Below, piece by piece: positions 1 to 9,908 of a stretch of 64,000 bases of DNA. Location of the stretch: contig PAOI01000024.1 of assembly GCA_002707985.1 (NCBI GenBank), positions 11,018-75,017 of the forward strand, read 5' to 3'. The notes beneath the pieces are model-generated. The model saw only the letters and a program-made list of their open reading frames with translations, was not told the origin of the DNA and did not search any database. The translations under genes were made by a program, and so were the position numbers. How positions within the stretch are numbered: position 1 is the first letter of the stretch; every line of letters begins with the position of its first letter. The DNA comes from Sphingomonas sp. GTDB taxonomy: Bacteria; Pseudomonadota; Alphaproteobacteria; Sphingomonadales; Sphingomonadaceae.

Positions 1-53
1 ACTGCAAGCACCAGTTCGGGCAGCACCATGACCATTTGGGTGGCGTAGCTCAT
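1..53 (-). CDS. nuoN: NADH-quinone oxidoreductase subunit N, N-terminal fragment (continues off the window edge)
   Basis: Reverse complement reads ATG..MSYATQMVMVLPELVLA; its ATG overlaps the nuoM stop (TGATG). Confidence 0.75.
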   Translation of the reverse strand, partial: MSYATQMVMVLPELVLA

Positions 54-1591
54 CAGTGCGCCTCCCCGTGCGCGACATCTTCATGGGCGGGCGCTGCAGC
101 GGGATTGCCCGGCGTCAGCAGCGAATCTCCGGCGGGTTTCGCACGGTCGAGCCGTTCGAGCAGAATGACGGTGTCCTGACGCATCGGTGCAAGGAAGCTT
201 TCGGGATAGACGCCCATCCACAGCACCACCGCCGCGATCGGCGCCAGCAGCCAGAATTCGCGCAGCGACAGATCGGGCATCGCCGCCGCATCGGCGTTCT
301 TCTGATCGCCGAACACGACGCGGCGATAGAGCCACAGCATATAGGCGGCACCCAGAATGATGCCGGTCGTGCACAAGAGCGTGATCAGCGTCGACACCTG
401 ATAGGCACCCATCAGCGCCAGCAATTCGCCGACGAAGTTGCTCGTGCCCGGCAGACCGACCGAAGCCATGGTGAACAGCAGGAACAGCACGGCATAGCGC
501 GGCATGTTGACTGCCAGACCGCCATAGCGGTCGATATCACGCGTATGCAGGCGATCGTAGATCACGCCGACGCAGAGGAACAGCGCGCCCGACACCAGGC
601 CGTGGCCCAGCATCACCATCATCGCGCCTTCGATACCCTGCTGGTTGAACGCGAACAGGCCGACCGTGACGATCGCCATATGGGCGACCGACGAATAGGC
701 GATCAGCTTCTTCATGTCGCTCTGCACCAGCGCGACGAGGCTGGTATAGATCACCGCGACTGCCGACAGCGCGAAGATCAGCCAGACGAGCTGCGCCGAC
801 GCTTCGGGGAACATCGGCAGCGAGAAGCGCAGGAAACCATATCCGCCAAGCTTCAGCAGCACGCCCGCCAGGATCACCGAACCTGCGGTCGGCGCCTGCA
901 CGTGCGCATCGGGAAGCCAGGTGTGGACCGGCCACATCGGCATCTTGACCGCGAACGACGCAAAGAAGGCGAGCCACAGCCATGTCTGGACATGCGCGGG
1001 GAAATCGCTCTGCATCAATTCGGGGATCGACGTCGTGCCGGTCGTCATCACCATATAGATCATGGCGATCAGCATCAGCACCGAGCCGAGCAGCGTGTAG
1101 AGGAAGAATTTATACGAGGCATAGATGCGGTTCGCACCACCCCATACGCCGATGATCAGATACATCGGGATGAGGCCGGCCTCGAAGAAGATGTAGAACA
1201 GGAACAGGTCCTGCGCCGCGAAGGTGCCGATCATCAGCACTTCGGTGAACAGGAACAGCGCCATATATTCCGGAACGCGGGTGGTGATCGCCTTCCAGCT
1301 CGCGCCGATACAGATCGGCATCAGGAATACCGAGAGCAGGATTAGCAGCAGCGCGAACCCGTCGATGCCGAGCGCCCATGCGAAGCGACCGAAGATCGGC
1401 ACATGCTCGACAAACTGCCACTGCGCGCCGCCGATATCGAAATTGGCCCAGAGAATAGCGCCGAGCACCAGATCGACCAGCGTCGTGCCCAGCGCGATCC
1501 ACCGCGCCGTCACTGCATTGGTGAACAGGCACGCCACCGCCGCAGCAGCGGGGATCAGCAGCATCACCGAAAGGATGGGAAAATGTTCCAT
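53..1591 (-). CDS. nuoM: NADH-quinone oxidoreductase subunit M
   Basis: Multi-TM antiporter-like subunit; motifs FFEAGLIPMYLIIGVWGG and LPDAHVQAPTAGSVILAGVLLKLGGYG; operon position. Confidence 0.97.
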   Translation of the reverse strand: MEHFPILSVMLLIPAAAAVACLFTNAVTARWIALGTTLVDLVLGAILWANFDIGGAQWQFVEHVPIFGRFAWALGIDGFALLLILLSVFLMPICIGASWKAITTRVPEYMALFLFTEVLMIGTFAAQDLFLFYIFFEAGLIPMYLIIGVWGGANRIYASYKFFLYTLLGSVLMLIAMIYMVMTTGTTSIPELMQSDFPAHVQTWLWLAFFASFAVKMPMWPVHTWLPDAHVQAPTAGSVILAGVLLKLGGYGFLRFSLPMFPEASAQLVWLIFALSAVAVIYTSLVALVQSDMKKLIAYSSVAHMAIVTVGLFAFNQQGIEGAMMVMLGHGLVSGALFLCVGVIYDRLHTRDIDRYGGLAVNMPRYAVLFLLFTMASVGLPGTSNFVGELLALMGAYQVSTLITLLCTTGIILGAAYMLWLYRRVVFGDQKNADAAAMPDLSLREFWLLAPIAAVVLWMGVYPESFLAPMRQDTVILLERLDRAKPAGDSLLTPGNPAAAPAHEDVAHGEAH

Positions 1592-1604
1592 ATGCCCGGG
1601 CCCC

Positions 1605-3671
1605 TTACCGTGTGATGACCCAGGTGATCGCAGCGGTAAGCCCGATCAGCATGACGAAGGCATAAGTGTAGACATATCCCGATTGCAGTCTGCTCGCGAT
1701 GCCGCTGCCGCGCTGGATCGTCCAGGCCAGCCCGTTGGGGCCGAGCCGGTCGATCGTTCCCTCGTCGCCACCCTTCCAGAGAATGCGACCGATCCACAGC
1801 GCGGGCTTCACGAACACGACATTGTAGAGTTCGTCGAAATACCATTTCCGCAGCAGGAAGGTGTGCAGGACGGCGAATGTCTCTGCCGCCTTTGCCGGGA
1901 AAGCGGGGTTGCGGATATAGGCAAGCCACCCGATCAGCAGGCCGGTCAGCATCGCCACCGTCGCCGACAGCTTCACCCACACCGGCACTTCATGCATCGC
2001 ATGCGCCAGATGTTCGTCGAAGAACAGGCTGCCGTTCCAGAAATTGCCCTCGGCCTCGATGAAATAGCCGTGGAAGACGAAGCCCGCGAATACCGCGCCG
2101 ATCGTCAGGACGAGCAGCGGGATCAGCATGACCGCCGGGCTCTCATGCGGATGATATCCGCCCGTGCCGTCGGTAACCTCATGATGCGTCGCGCCATGGG
2201 GATCGGGCTCATGCCCCGCATCCTCTTCGGCGGGATGGTCGTGATGGCCATGCGCGTCATGGACGGCGTGCTGGATATGCTCGCTGCCCGCCCAGCGCGG
2301 CGTGCCGTGGAAGGTCAGGAACACCAGACGCCAGCTGTAGAAGCTGGTCAGCAGCGCGACGAACACGCCAACCCAGAAAGCCGGAGTTGCGCCCGCGGCA
2401 TAGGCCGCTTCGATGATCGCGTCCTTCGAATGGAAACCGGCGAAACCGAAATTGGTGAAGCCGAACAGGCTGCCCGGAATACCGACGCCCGTGATCGCCA
2501 GCGTGCCGGCCATCATCGTCCAGTAGGTCACCGGGATCTTTTTCCGCAGGCCGCCATAATAGCGCATGTCCTGCTCGTGATGCATCGCATGGATCACCGA
2601 ACCGGCACCCAGGAACAGCAGCGCCTTGAAAAAGGCGTGGGTGAACAGGTGGAACATCGCCGCGCCATACATGCCGACGCCCGCGGCGAAGAACATATAG
2701 CCGAGCTGCGAACAGGTCGAATAGGCGATGACGCGCTTGATGTCGGTCTGGACGACGCCCACGGTGGCGGCGAAGAAACAGGTCGCGGCGCCGATTACGG
2801 TGATGAAGGTCATCGCCGCATGGCTGGTTTCGAACATCGGTGACAGGCGGCACACCATGAACACGCCCGCGGTAACCATCGTCGCGGCGTGGATCAGCGC
2901 CGACACCGGGGTCGGGCCTTCCATCGCGTCGGGCAACCAGGTGTGCAGGCCAAGCTGCGCCGATTTGCCCATCGCGCCGATGAACAGCAGGATGCAGAGC
3001 AACGTCATCGTATCGACGCGCATGCCCAGGAAGCCGATCGTCGATCCGGCCATGCCGGGCGCGGCCTCCAGGATCGCCGGGATCGAAATCGTCCCGAACA
3101 CCAGGAAGGTGCCGAAAATCCCCATCATGAAGCCGAGATCGCCGACGCGGTTGACCACGAACGCCTTGATCGCCGCCGCATTCGCGCTCGGCTTCTTGAA
3201 CCAGAAACCGATCAGCAGATACGAAGCGAGGCCCACCCCTTCCCAGCCGAAGAACATCTGAAGCAGATTGTCGGCGGTGACGAGCATCAGCATCGCGAAG
3301 GTGAAGAGCGAGAGATAGGCGAAGAAGCGCGGCTGATCCGGGTCCTCGCTCATATAGCCCCAGCTATAGAGGTGGACGAGCGCCGACACGCTGGTGATCA
3401 CCACCAGCATCACCGCGGTCAGCGCATCGACCCGCAGGCCCCAGCTGACGTCCAGGTCACCCGATTCAATCCAGGTAAAGACCGGCGCGACGCTTTCGCT
3501 GCCGCCGCCCGTCAGGAACGGGATGAAGATCGACCAGCTGAGCGCGCAGGCGATGAACAGCGCGCCCGTCGTCACCAGCTTCGGGAAAACGATGCCGAAT
3601 GCGCGGTTGCTGAGGCCCGCGACGATGAACGCCAGCAGCGGCAGCAGAATGATGAAATGGATGGCTTGCAC
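1605..3671 (-). CDS. nuoL: NADH-quinone oxidoreductase subunit L
   Basis: [17 protein letters not shown] and [28 protein letters not shown] motifs; operon position. Confidence 0.97.
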   Translation of the reverse strand: MQAIHFIILLPLLAFIVAGLSNRAFGIVFPKLVTTGALFIACALSWSIFIPFLTGGGSESVAPVFTWIESGDLDVSWGLRVDALTAVMLVVITSVSALVHLYSWGYMSEDPDQPRFFAYLSLFTFAMLMLVTADNLLQMFFGWEGVGLASYLLIGFWFKKPSANAAAIKAFVVNRVGDLGFMMGIFGTFLVFGTISIPAILEAAPGMAGSTIGFLGMRVDTMTLLCILLFIGAMGKSAQLGLHTWLPDAMEGPTPVSALIHAATMVTAGVFMVCRLSPMFETSHAAMTFITVIGAATCFFAATVGVVQTDIKRVIAYSTCSQLGYMFFAAGVGMYGAAMFHLFTHAFFKALLFLGAGSVIHAMHHEQDMRYYGGLRKKIPVTYWTMMAGTLAITGVGIPGSLFGFTNFGFAGFHSKDAIIEAAYAAGATPAFWVGVFVALLTSFYSWRLVFLTFHGTPRWAGSEHIQHAVHDAHGHHDHPAEEDAGHEPDPHGATHHEVTDGTGGYHPHESPAVMLIPLLVLTIGAVFAGFVFHGYFIEAEGNFWNGSLFFDEHLAHAMHEVPVWVKLSATVAMLTGLLIGWLAYIRNPAFPAKAAETFAVLHTFLLRKWYFDELYNVVFVKPALWIGRILWKGGDEGTIDRLGPNGLAWTIQRGSGIASRLQSGYVYTYAFVMLIGLTAAITWVITR

Positions 3672-3678
3672 CGGACGT

Positions 3679-3984
3679 TTACCCCTTCATCCGGTTGACG
3701 TCGTCGACCGCGATGGATCCACGGCTGCGGAAATAGATGACGAGAATGGCGAGGCCGATCGCCGCTTCGCCGGCGGCGACGGTCAGCACGAACATCGCGA
3801 ACACCTGCCCCACCATGTCGCCGAGCGCGGCGGAAAAGGCGACGAGATTGATATTCACCGCCAGCAGGATCAGCTCGATCGCCATCAGGATGACGATCAG
3901 ATTCTTCCGGTTGAGGAAGATGCCGAGCACGCCGAGCGTGAACAGGATCGCCGCAACGACCAGATAGTGCGTGACGCCGATCAC
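3679..3984 (-). CDS. nuoK: NADH-quinone oxidoreductase subunit K (GTG start)
   Basis: [50 protein letters not shown] overlap with the nuoJ stop. The longer ORF 3679..4611 is an upstream extension. Confidence 0.95.
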   Translation of the reverse strand: MIGVTHYLVVAAILFTLGVLGIFLNRKNLIVILMAIELILLAVNINLVAFSAALGDMVGQVFAMFVLTVAAGEAAIGLAILVIYFRSRGSIAVDDVNRMKG

Positions 3985-4592
3985 AGCTCCACTCCCTTGC
4001 CGACGGGCGCGTCGACCATCCGCACTGCGTCCTTCGACCGGCGGCTGATCTGACGATTGATGTTCTGCGGCTTCACCCCGGCACGATGGCGATAGGTGAG
4101 CACGATCGCGCCGATCATCGCGACCAGCAGGATCAGGCCCGCCGCTTCGAATGCAAAGAGATAGCGCGAATAGAGCAGCCGCCCGACCGCTTCGATATTC
4201 GGAATGCTCTCGTCGGTCGCGGCGATGCGGCGGCCCAGCTCGATGCCCCCGACCTTCCACGCGCTGACCGCGATCACGATTTCGGCCACCAGCGCCACGG
4301 CGAGCGCAAGGCCCACTGCCGCATATCGCGCCAGCCCGGCCCGCAATTCGGCGAAATCGATGTTCAGCATCATGACGACGAACAGGAACAGCACCGCGAC
4401 CGCGCCGACATAGACGATGACGAGCAGCATCGCGATGAACTCGGCCCCGGCGATCAGCATCAGCCCGGCGGCGTTGAAGAACGCCAGGATGAGCCACAGC
4501 ACCGAATGGACCGGGTTGCGGGAGAAAATCACCATCACCGCGGACGCGATGACGACGAATGCGAACAGGTAAAAGGCGATTGCCTGGATCAC
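3981..4592 (-). CDS. nuoJ: NADH-quinone oxidoreductase subunit J
   Basis: Multi-[53 protein letters not shown]. Confidence 0.96.
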   Translation of the reverse strand: MIQAIAFYLFAFVVIASAVMVIFSRNPVHSVLWLILAFFNAAGLMLIAGAEFIAMLLVIVYVGAVAVLFLFVVMMLNIDFAELRAGLARYAAVGLALAVALVAEIVIAVSAWKVGGIELGRRIAATDESIPNIEAVGRLLYSRYLFAFEAAGLILLVAMIGAIVLTYRHRAGVKPQNINRQISRRSKDAVRMVDAPVGKGVEL

Positions 4593-4621
4593 AGTGAAAC
4601 CTTGCCCCCAAGGCGCCGTGC

Positions 4622-4669
4622 GCCCTGAGCTTGTCGAAGGGCGGGCTTCGACAGGCTCAGCCCGAACGG
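4622..4669. repeat. REP-like doublet: two inverted related hairpins with a GAACGG tail
   Basis: GCCCTGAGCTTGTCGAAGGGC followed by GGGCTTCGACAGGCTCAGCCC then GAACGG, in the nuoI-nuoJ spacer. Confidence 0.8.
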
Positions 4670-4692
4670 GTTAGAATCGATTGGCATGCCGC

Positions 4693-5178
4693 TTAACGAT
4701 ACGGTGCGTCGGCGGCAAGGTTCGCCGCGATGGCGCTTTCCCACCGGTCGCCGTTCGCGAGCAGTTTTTCCTTGTGGTACACCAGCTCCTCGCGGGTTTC
4801 CGTGGCGAATTCGAAATTCGGCCCCTCGACGATCGCGTCCACCGGGCACGCTTCCTGGCACAGCCCGCAATAGATGCACTTCACCATATCGATGTCGTAG
4901 CGAGTCGTGCGGCGGCTACCGTCCTCGCGCGGTTCGGCCTCGATCGTGATCGCCAGCGCCGGGCAGATCGCCTCGCACAGCTTGCACGCGATGCATCGCT
5001 CTTCGCCGTTCGGATAGCGACGCAGCGCATGCTCGCCCCGGAACCGCGGCGAAATCGGGTTCTTCTCGTACGGATAGTTGATCGTCGCCTTGGGCTTGAA
5101 GAAGTAGCTCAAGGTCAGCGCATGCGCCTTGAGGAACTCCCACAGCGTGAAGGAACGGATGGTTTGGGCGAAGCTCAT
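4693..5178 (-). CDS. nuoI: NADH-quinone oxidoreductase subunit I (2x 4Fe-4S)
   Basis: [16 protein letters not shown] and [16 protein letters not shown] ferredoxin motifs; start [10 protein letters not shown]. Confidence 0.97.
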   Translation of the reverse strand: MSFAQTIRSFTLWEFLKAHALTLSYFFKPKATINYPYEKNPISPRFRGEHALRRYPNGEERCIACKLCEAICPALAITIEAEPREDGSRRTTRYDIDMVKCIYCGLCQEACPVDAIVEGPNFEFATETREELVYHKEKLLANGDRWESAIAANLAADAPYR

Positions 5179-5639
5179 TGCGTATCCATCGGATGAGAAA
5201 GGTAGTCGATCAATTCGGCATCGGCGCTGACAAGGGTGCAACGACCCATGTGAGTCTCCGAACCGTGCAGCTCCCCCAGACCGCTGAGGAAGTCCCCGGG
5301 CTCGTCGCTGGGCATAAGCGTCAGCAGATAGCGGGACGAACCCTGTATGAAGAAAGCAAAGCTGTCGTTGCGCGCCAGATACTGAATGACATGGGCATCC
5401 CCGATGAAATCGGGGCCGCCGAGGACGGTGGTCGCTTCGGGCGCATGTTCTCCGAACTGATCGTCGTCATAAACGATGCTGATGCGGAATGCCTGTGCCT
5501 TACGCTGTTCTGCGGTTTCGGCCGTTTCAGGCCACATTACACAGGTATAGCCAGCACGCAGGCCCGAATCCTGAGCGGAAGCAACGCCCGGCGCCAGCGC
5601 AGCAAGCGCAACAAACCCCAGCAACGCGTGAAGCCGCAT
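5175..5639 (-). CDS. Exported hypothetical protein between nuoH and nuoI
   Basis: Signal peptide [22 protein letters not shown]; 1 nt after the nuoH stop and ATGA overlap with the nuoI start. Confidence 0.8.
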   Translation of the reverse strand: MRLHALLGFVALAALAPGVASAQDSGLRAGYTCVMWPETAETAEQRKAQAFRISIVYDDDQFGEHAPEATTVLGGPDFIGDAHVIQYLARNDSFAFFIQGSSRYLLTLMPSDEPGDFLSGLGELHGSETHMGRCTLVSADAELIDYLSHPMDTQ

Positions 5640-5640
5640 C

Positions 5641-6687
5641 TTAGACTCCCACCCGCATCAGCATCAGATAGCCCGACACCAGGAACACGAAGAACAGCGA
5701 CAGCGGCAGGAAAATCTTCCAGCCCAGCCGCATCAGCTGGTCATAGCGATAGCGCGGGACGGTCGCCTTCACCCAGCTGAAGCAGAAGAAGAAGAACAGG
5801 ATCTTGGCGAACAACCAGAGGATGCCCGGCACATAATAGAGCGGCGCCCAGTCGATCGGGGGCAGATAGCCGCCCCAGAACAGCGTCGCATTCAGCGTGC
5901 ACATCAGCAGCACATTGGCATATTCGCCGAGCCAGTAGAGCGCGAAGGCCATCGACGAATATTCGGTCTGATAGCCCGCAACCAGCTCCGATTCCGCCTC
6001 GGTAAGGTCGAACGGCGCGCGTTGCGTTTCGGCGAGGCTGGAGATGAAGAACACCACCGCCATCGGGAACAGCAAGGGGTTCAGGCCATAGGCGTTGATG
6101 AAGCCGAGGATGTGGCCCTTCTGGCCCTCGACAATGCCGCCGAGGTTGAACGTCCCGGCCCACAGCACCATCGCGATCAGCACGAAGCCGATCGAAACTT
6201 CATAGCTGACCATCTGCGCCGCAGCGCGGATCGCCGAATAGAAGGGATATTTGGAGTTGGACGCCCAGCCGGCAAGGATGATCCCGTACACGCCGAGCGA
6301 CGACGCCGCGAGCACGTAAAGCAGCCCGACATTGATATTCGCCAGCGCCCATCCCGCCTGGAACGGCACCACCGCCCAAACGATCAGCGCGACGGTGAAG
6401 GTGATGATCGGCGCGAGCAGGAACAGCCCCTTGTTCGCCGCCGACGGAATGATCGTTTCCTGAAGAAAAACCTTGAGGCCGTCGGCGAACGACTGGAGCA
6501 GACCGAACGGACCGACGACATTCGGCCCCTTGCGCAGCGCCATCGCCGCCCAGATCTTGCGATCCGCATAAATGATCATCGCCACCGCCAGCATCAGCGG
6601 CAGCGCGATCAGCAATATGTCGATGATCGTCGCAATGAACCACGCCCAGCCGAACGGCAGGCCAAGATAGGTGAACCAGCTGGTCAC
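5641..6687 (-). CDS. nuoH: NADH-quinone oxidoreductase subunit H
   Basis: [51 protein letters not shown]-like motif. Confidence 0.97.
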   Translation of the reverse strand: MTSWFTYLGLPFGWAWFIATIIDILLIALPLMLAVAMIIYADRKIWAAMALRKGPNVVGPFGLLQSFADGLKVFLQETIIPSAANKGLFLLAPIITFTVALIVWAVVPFQAGWALANINVGLLYVLAASSLGVYGIILAGWASNSKYPFYSAIRAAAQMVSYEVSIGFVLIAMVLWAGTFNLGGIVEGQKGHILGFINAYGLNPLLFPMAVVFFISSLAETQRAPFDLTEAESELVAGYQTEYSSMAFALYWLGEYANVLLMCTLNATLFWGGYLPPIDWAPLYYVPGILWLFAKILFFFFCFSWVKATVPRYRYDQLMRLGWKIFLPLSLFFVFLVSGYLMLMRVGV

Positions 6688-6704
6688 AGGGCGCTCCCCT
6701 TAAC

Positions 6705-6782
6705 CCGTTCGTGTCGAGCGAAGTCGAGACACATTTGCACATCGTTTGCGGCACGTCCCTCGACTGCGCTCGGGACCAACGG
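6705..6782. repeat. REP-like doublet, inverted related hairpins
   Basis: CCGTTCGTGTCGAGCGAAGTCGAGACAC and GTCCCTCGACTGCGCTCGGGACCAACGG in the nuoG-nuoH spacer; same core and tail style as 4622-4669. Confidence 0.75.
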
Positions 6783-6799
6783 CCTATTTGAAAGAACCG

Positions 6800-8806
6800 T
6801 CATTCCGCTGCCTCCGCAAAGGCTTCACCATGGATCAGTTCGGCCGAGCAGCGTTGCATCGTCGGGCTGGCGCGGCAGATCGCGTTGGTGAGGTAAAAGT
6901 CCCGGATCGGATAGGCAATCTCGCCTTCCGCCTTGGTCTCGAGGCCCGGCGGCGCCCATTCGAAGCTCGCCAGACCTTCCTGCGCCAGCGCGGGCGCATC
7001 GGCGAACATCTGCGCGCGCAATTCGCCATAGGTGTCGAACGGCAGCGTCTTGCCCAAAGCTTCGGACAGCGCGCGCAGGATCGTCCAGTCCTCACGCGCA
7101 TCGCCCGGCGGGAAGACGGCGCGGTCGCCGCGCTGCACGCGCCCTTCGATATTCACATAGGTGCCCGGCTTTTCGGCATAGCTGGCCGCGGGCAGGATCA
7201 CGTCCGCCGCATGCGCCCCTGCATCGCCATGGTGGCCGATATAGACCTTGTAGCTCGACTTGAACGCCTTGAAGTCGACTTCGTCGGCGCCGAGGAACAA
7301 GGTCAGTTTGGGCTTGGCCGCAACCACATCGGCGATGCCGCCCGGCTGCGCATAGCCGAGCATCAGCCCGCCCATTCTTGCCGCCGAGAAATGCAGCACG
7401 TTGAAGCCGTTCCAGCCCTCTTTCACGAGGCCCAGCGTCTTGACGAGGCCAAGCGCCGCGCCATGGCCGTTCTTCAGCGCCGCACCGCCGACGATCACCA
7501 TCGGCTTTTCGGCGCCCTTGAATGCGTCCTTCACGACCTTGGGCAGCTTGCCGAGCAGGCTCAGATCATTGCCCAGCCACTGAACCTTATAGGTCAGGTC
7601 GACTTCCGGCCCGATCGCAAACACCTTCGCGCCGCGCTTGATCGCCTTGCGCACGCGGGTGTTCACCAGCGACGCTTCCCAGCGCAGGTTCGTACCGACC
7701 AGCAGGATCACATCCGCTTCTTCGGTACCCGCGATGGTGGTGTTGAAATTGACCGCCGCCAGATTGGTGACGTCATAATCCATGCCGGTCTGGCGCCCTT
7801 CGATCAGGGTCGAGCCGAGCGAATTCACCAGCGCCTTGGCGGCATACATGGTCTCGCAATCGACCAGATCGCCGGCGATCGCAGCAACGCTGTCCTTTGC
7901 CTTCTTCGCCGCAGAAGCGATCGCGGCAAATGCGTCTTCCCAGCTCGCGGCAACCAGCTTGCCGTCGCGGCGGACATAGGGCTTGTCGAGGCGACGGTGC
8001 GACAGGCCGTCAACCGCGTGGCGCGTCTTGTCGTGCGCCCATTCCTCGTTCACGTCCTCATTGATCCGCGGCAGCGCGCGCAGCACGCCGCGGCCACGGC
8101 TGTCGAGGCGGATATTGGTGCCGACGCCGTCCATGACGTCGATCGCCATCGTCTTCTTGAGTTCCCAGGGACGCGCTTCGAACGCATAGGGCTTGCTCGT
8201 CAGCGCGCCGACCGGGCACAGATCGACGACATTGCCCGAAAGCTCGCTCTTGACCGCATGCTCCAGATAGCTGGTGATCTGCATATCCTCGCCGCGGAAG
8301 ATCGCGCCGATTTCCTCGCCACCGGCCACTTCCTCGGTGAAACGGATGCAGCGGGTGCAGTGGATGCAGCGAGTCATCACCGTCTTGACGATGGGACCCA
8401 TATATTTCTCGGTGACGGCGCGCTTATTCTCCTGATAGCGCGAATGGCCCTTGCCATAGGCCATGGTCTCGTCCTGCAGATCGCACTCGCCGCCCTGATC
8501 GCAGATCGGGCAATCGAGCGGATGGTTGATCAGCAGAAACTCCAGCACGCCTTCGCGCGCAGCCTTCACCATCGGGGTGTCGGTGCGGATTTCCTGACCG
8601 TCGCCAGCCGGAAGCGCACAGCTCGCCTGCGGCTTGGGCGGCCCGGGGTTCACTTCGACCAGGCACATGCGGCAATTGCCGGCGATCGAGAGGCGTTCGT
8701 GGTAACAGAAGCGCGGAATTTCCTTACCCGCGGCCTCGCAGGCCTGAAGCACTGTGGCTCCCTGGGGTACTTCTACCTCAATTCCATCGACCGTAAGCTT
8801 GGGCAT
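6800..8806 (-). CDS. nuoG: NADH-quinone oxidoreductase subunit G
   Basis: N-terminal 2Fe-2S (CRMCLVEV) and 4Fe-4S motifs (CPICDQGGECDLQD, CIHCTRCIRF); molybdopterin-like domain. Confidence 0.97.
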   Translation of the reverse strand: MPKLTVDGIEVEVPQGATVLQACEAAGKEIPRFCYHERLSIAGNCRMCLVEVNPGPPKPQASCALPAGDGQEIRTDTPMVKAAREGVLEFLLINHPLDCPICDQGGECDLQDETMAYGKGHSRYQENKRAVTEKYMGPIVKTVMTRCIHCTRCIRFTEEVAGGEEIGAIFRGEDMQITSYLEHAVKSELSGNVVDLCPVGALTSKPYAFEARPWELKKTMAIDVMDGVGTNIRLDSRGRGVLRALPRINEDVNEEWAHDKTRHAVDGLSHRRLDKPYVRRDGKLVAASWEDAFAAIASAAKKAKDSVAAIAGDLVDCETMYAAKALVNSLGSTLIEGRQTGMDYDVTNLAAVNFNTTIAGTEEADVILLVGTNLRWEASLVNTRVRKAIKRGAKVFAIGPEVDLTYKVQWLGNDLSLLGKLPKVVKDAFKGAEKPMVIVGGAALKNGHGAALGLVKTLGLVKEGWNGFNVLHFSAARMGGLMLGYAQPGGIADVVAAKPKLTLFLGADEVDFKAFKSSYKVYIGHHGDAGAHAADVILPAASYAEKPGTYVNIEGRVQRGDRAVFPPGDAREDWTILRALSEALGKTLPFDTYGELRAQMFADAPALAQEGLASFEWAPPGLETKAEGEIAYPIRDFYLTNAICRASPTMQRCSAELIHGEAFAEAAE

Positions 8807-8910
8807 GCAACTTTCGTCCTGGTTTCACGACGGCCCACGCGGACTCGGTCCGGGTGCGCCACTGCGCGCGCCACGTCTCTGTCCGAGAGCGCGGCCAAGT
8901 GCAACCCACC

Positions 8911-8926
8911 GCATTTGCGCAAATGC
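8911..8926. promoter_or_regulatory. 16-bp perfect palindrome, candidate operator upstream of nuoG
   Basis: GCATTTGCGCAAATGC equals its own reverse complement; sits between an intrinsic terminator and nuoG. Confidence 0.4.
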
Positions 8927-8959
8927 AAAAAACGGCCGAGGAAACTTCGATTTCCTCGG
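8927..8959 (-). terminator. Rho-independent terminator inside the nuo operon
   Basis: Minus strand CCGAGGAAA-TCGAAG-TTTCCTCGG followed by CCGTTTTTTG; 9-bp perfect stem and T-run, downstream of the 8992..9702 gene. Confidence 0.85.
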
Positions 8960-8991
8960 TCGCCTTACATTGGTTCCGCTTCGGATAAGTC

Positions 8992-9702
8992 TTAAGGATG
9001 GAGCCAGTAGTAAAGGCCCTCGGCGATGGGCCCGCGCTGTGCGGTCGGTGCGATGTCCGCCGGACGCGCGGTCAAGCCACATTCCGGAGTCGCACCGTAG
9101 AGGGCGTCGACCGCGTCCTCTTCGCCCGAAGTGCCCGGATCGCTCTTCAGGACCTTGAACGCGAGGCCCGGCGAATAGACCGCAAGGCAGCGCGAGAAGT
9201 TCGACAGTGTCACGCCGGCGCCGTTAAGATTGCCGTGATATGCCTCGGCCTTGGTGACATCGACGTTGGCCGCGCGATCATCAAGCGTCGGATTCTCGCG
9301 CAGCAACAGCTGTTCGGCGAGCGCTCCGTTGAGTATCACCGGAACGAGACCCGCGACATCACGCACGCAACCGCTGTACCGACCACGCAGCGCGCGGCTC
9401 ATGTCGCTGTAATCGGGATCGTCGGTGCCTGCGCCGCCGAGCAGCGACGCCGCGCGGTTCCCGCCGGTGCGCACCATACAGCGCGCGGTGACGGCGGCGT
9501 GCTCGTAAGCCCGTGAGGCGCTTTCCGGGTTCGCGAACAGCGAGGCGGTGCTGAAGCGATCGGCGAAGTCGCGATTGCCCTCACGCATTTCGGAGGGGCG
9601 CGCCATGTGCTGCGGCTGCTGGTTCTGCGCCATCGCCTGCGCGCCGCCCGCAAGCGAAGCAATTGCCGCCACAACTCCAAGGGTGATATTGTTCATCGCC
9701 AA
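8992..9702 (-). CDS. Exported hypothetical protein, paralog of 9909..10649
   Basis: Signal peptide; shares RC.V..GG..AASLLGG..TDDP.Y, LN.A.AEQL.LR, SPGLA.KVL, TPECG with its neighbour. Confidence 0.85.
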   Translation of the reverse strand: MAMNNITLGVVAAIASLAGGAQAMAQNQQPQHMARPSEMREGNRDFADRFSTASLFANPESASRAYEHAAVTARCMVRTGGNRAASLLGGAGTDDPDYSDMSRALRGRYSGCVRDVAGLVPVILNGALAEQLLLRENPTLDDRAANVDVTKAEAYHGNLNGAGVTLSNFSRCLAVYSPGLAFKVLKSDPGTSGEEDAVDALYGATPECGLTARPADIAPTAQRGPIAEGLYYWLHP

Positions 9703-9908
9703 TCCCCGAAAAATTCAGAATACCGGTTCCGATGCGGGCCCCGCATCAACTACCTATCCCCCGATAATGTCGCGACGGGACTATATTTCGCAAGCATTTA
9801 ATTCGCATTGGCGCGAACCGCAGCGATTTCCACTATCCTGCCGCAGGAACCGGGAGCATCGGCTTCTGCAATTGCTCCCCATATCCTGACCGGCACTTTC
9901 GGCAGCGG

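Noticed and set aside
1224-2843. 539-aa and 429-aa plus-strand ORFs opposite nuoM/nuoL
   Set aside because: Antisense to conserved complex I subunits; low-information composition.
3679-4611. 310-aa fusion-like ORF ending as NuoK
   Set aside because: The N-terminal 200 residues are the wrong frame of nuoJ; true nuoK starts at the GTG at 3984 overlapping the nuoJ stop.
6746-8995. 749-aa plus-strand ORF opposite nuoG
   Set aside because: Antisense shadow of a highly conserved gene in GC-rich DNA; Arg/His/Asp-rich composition, no recognisable domain.
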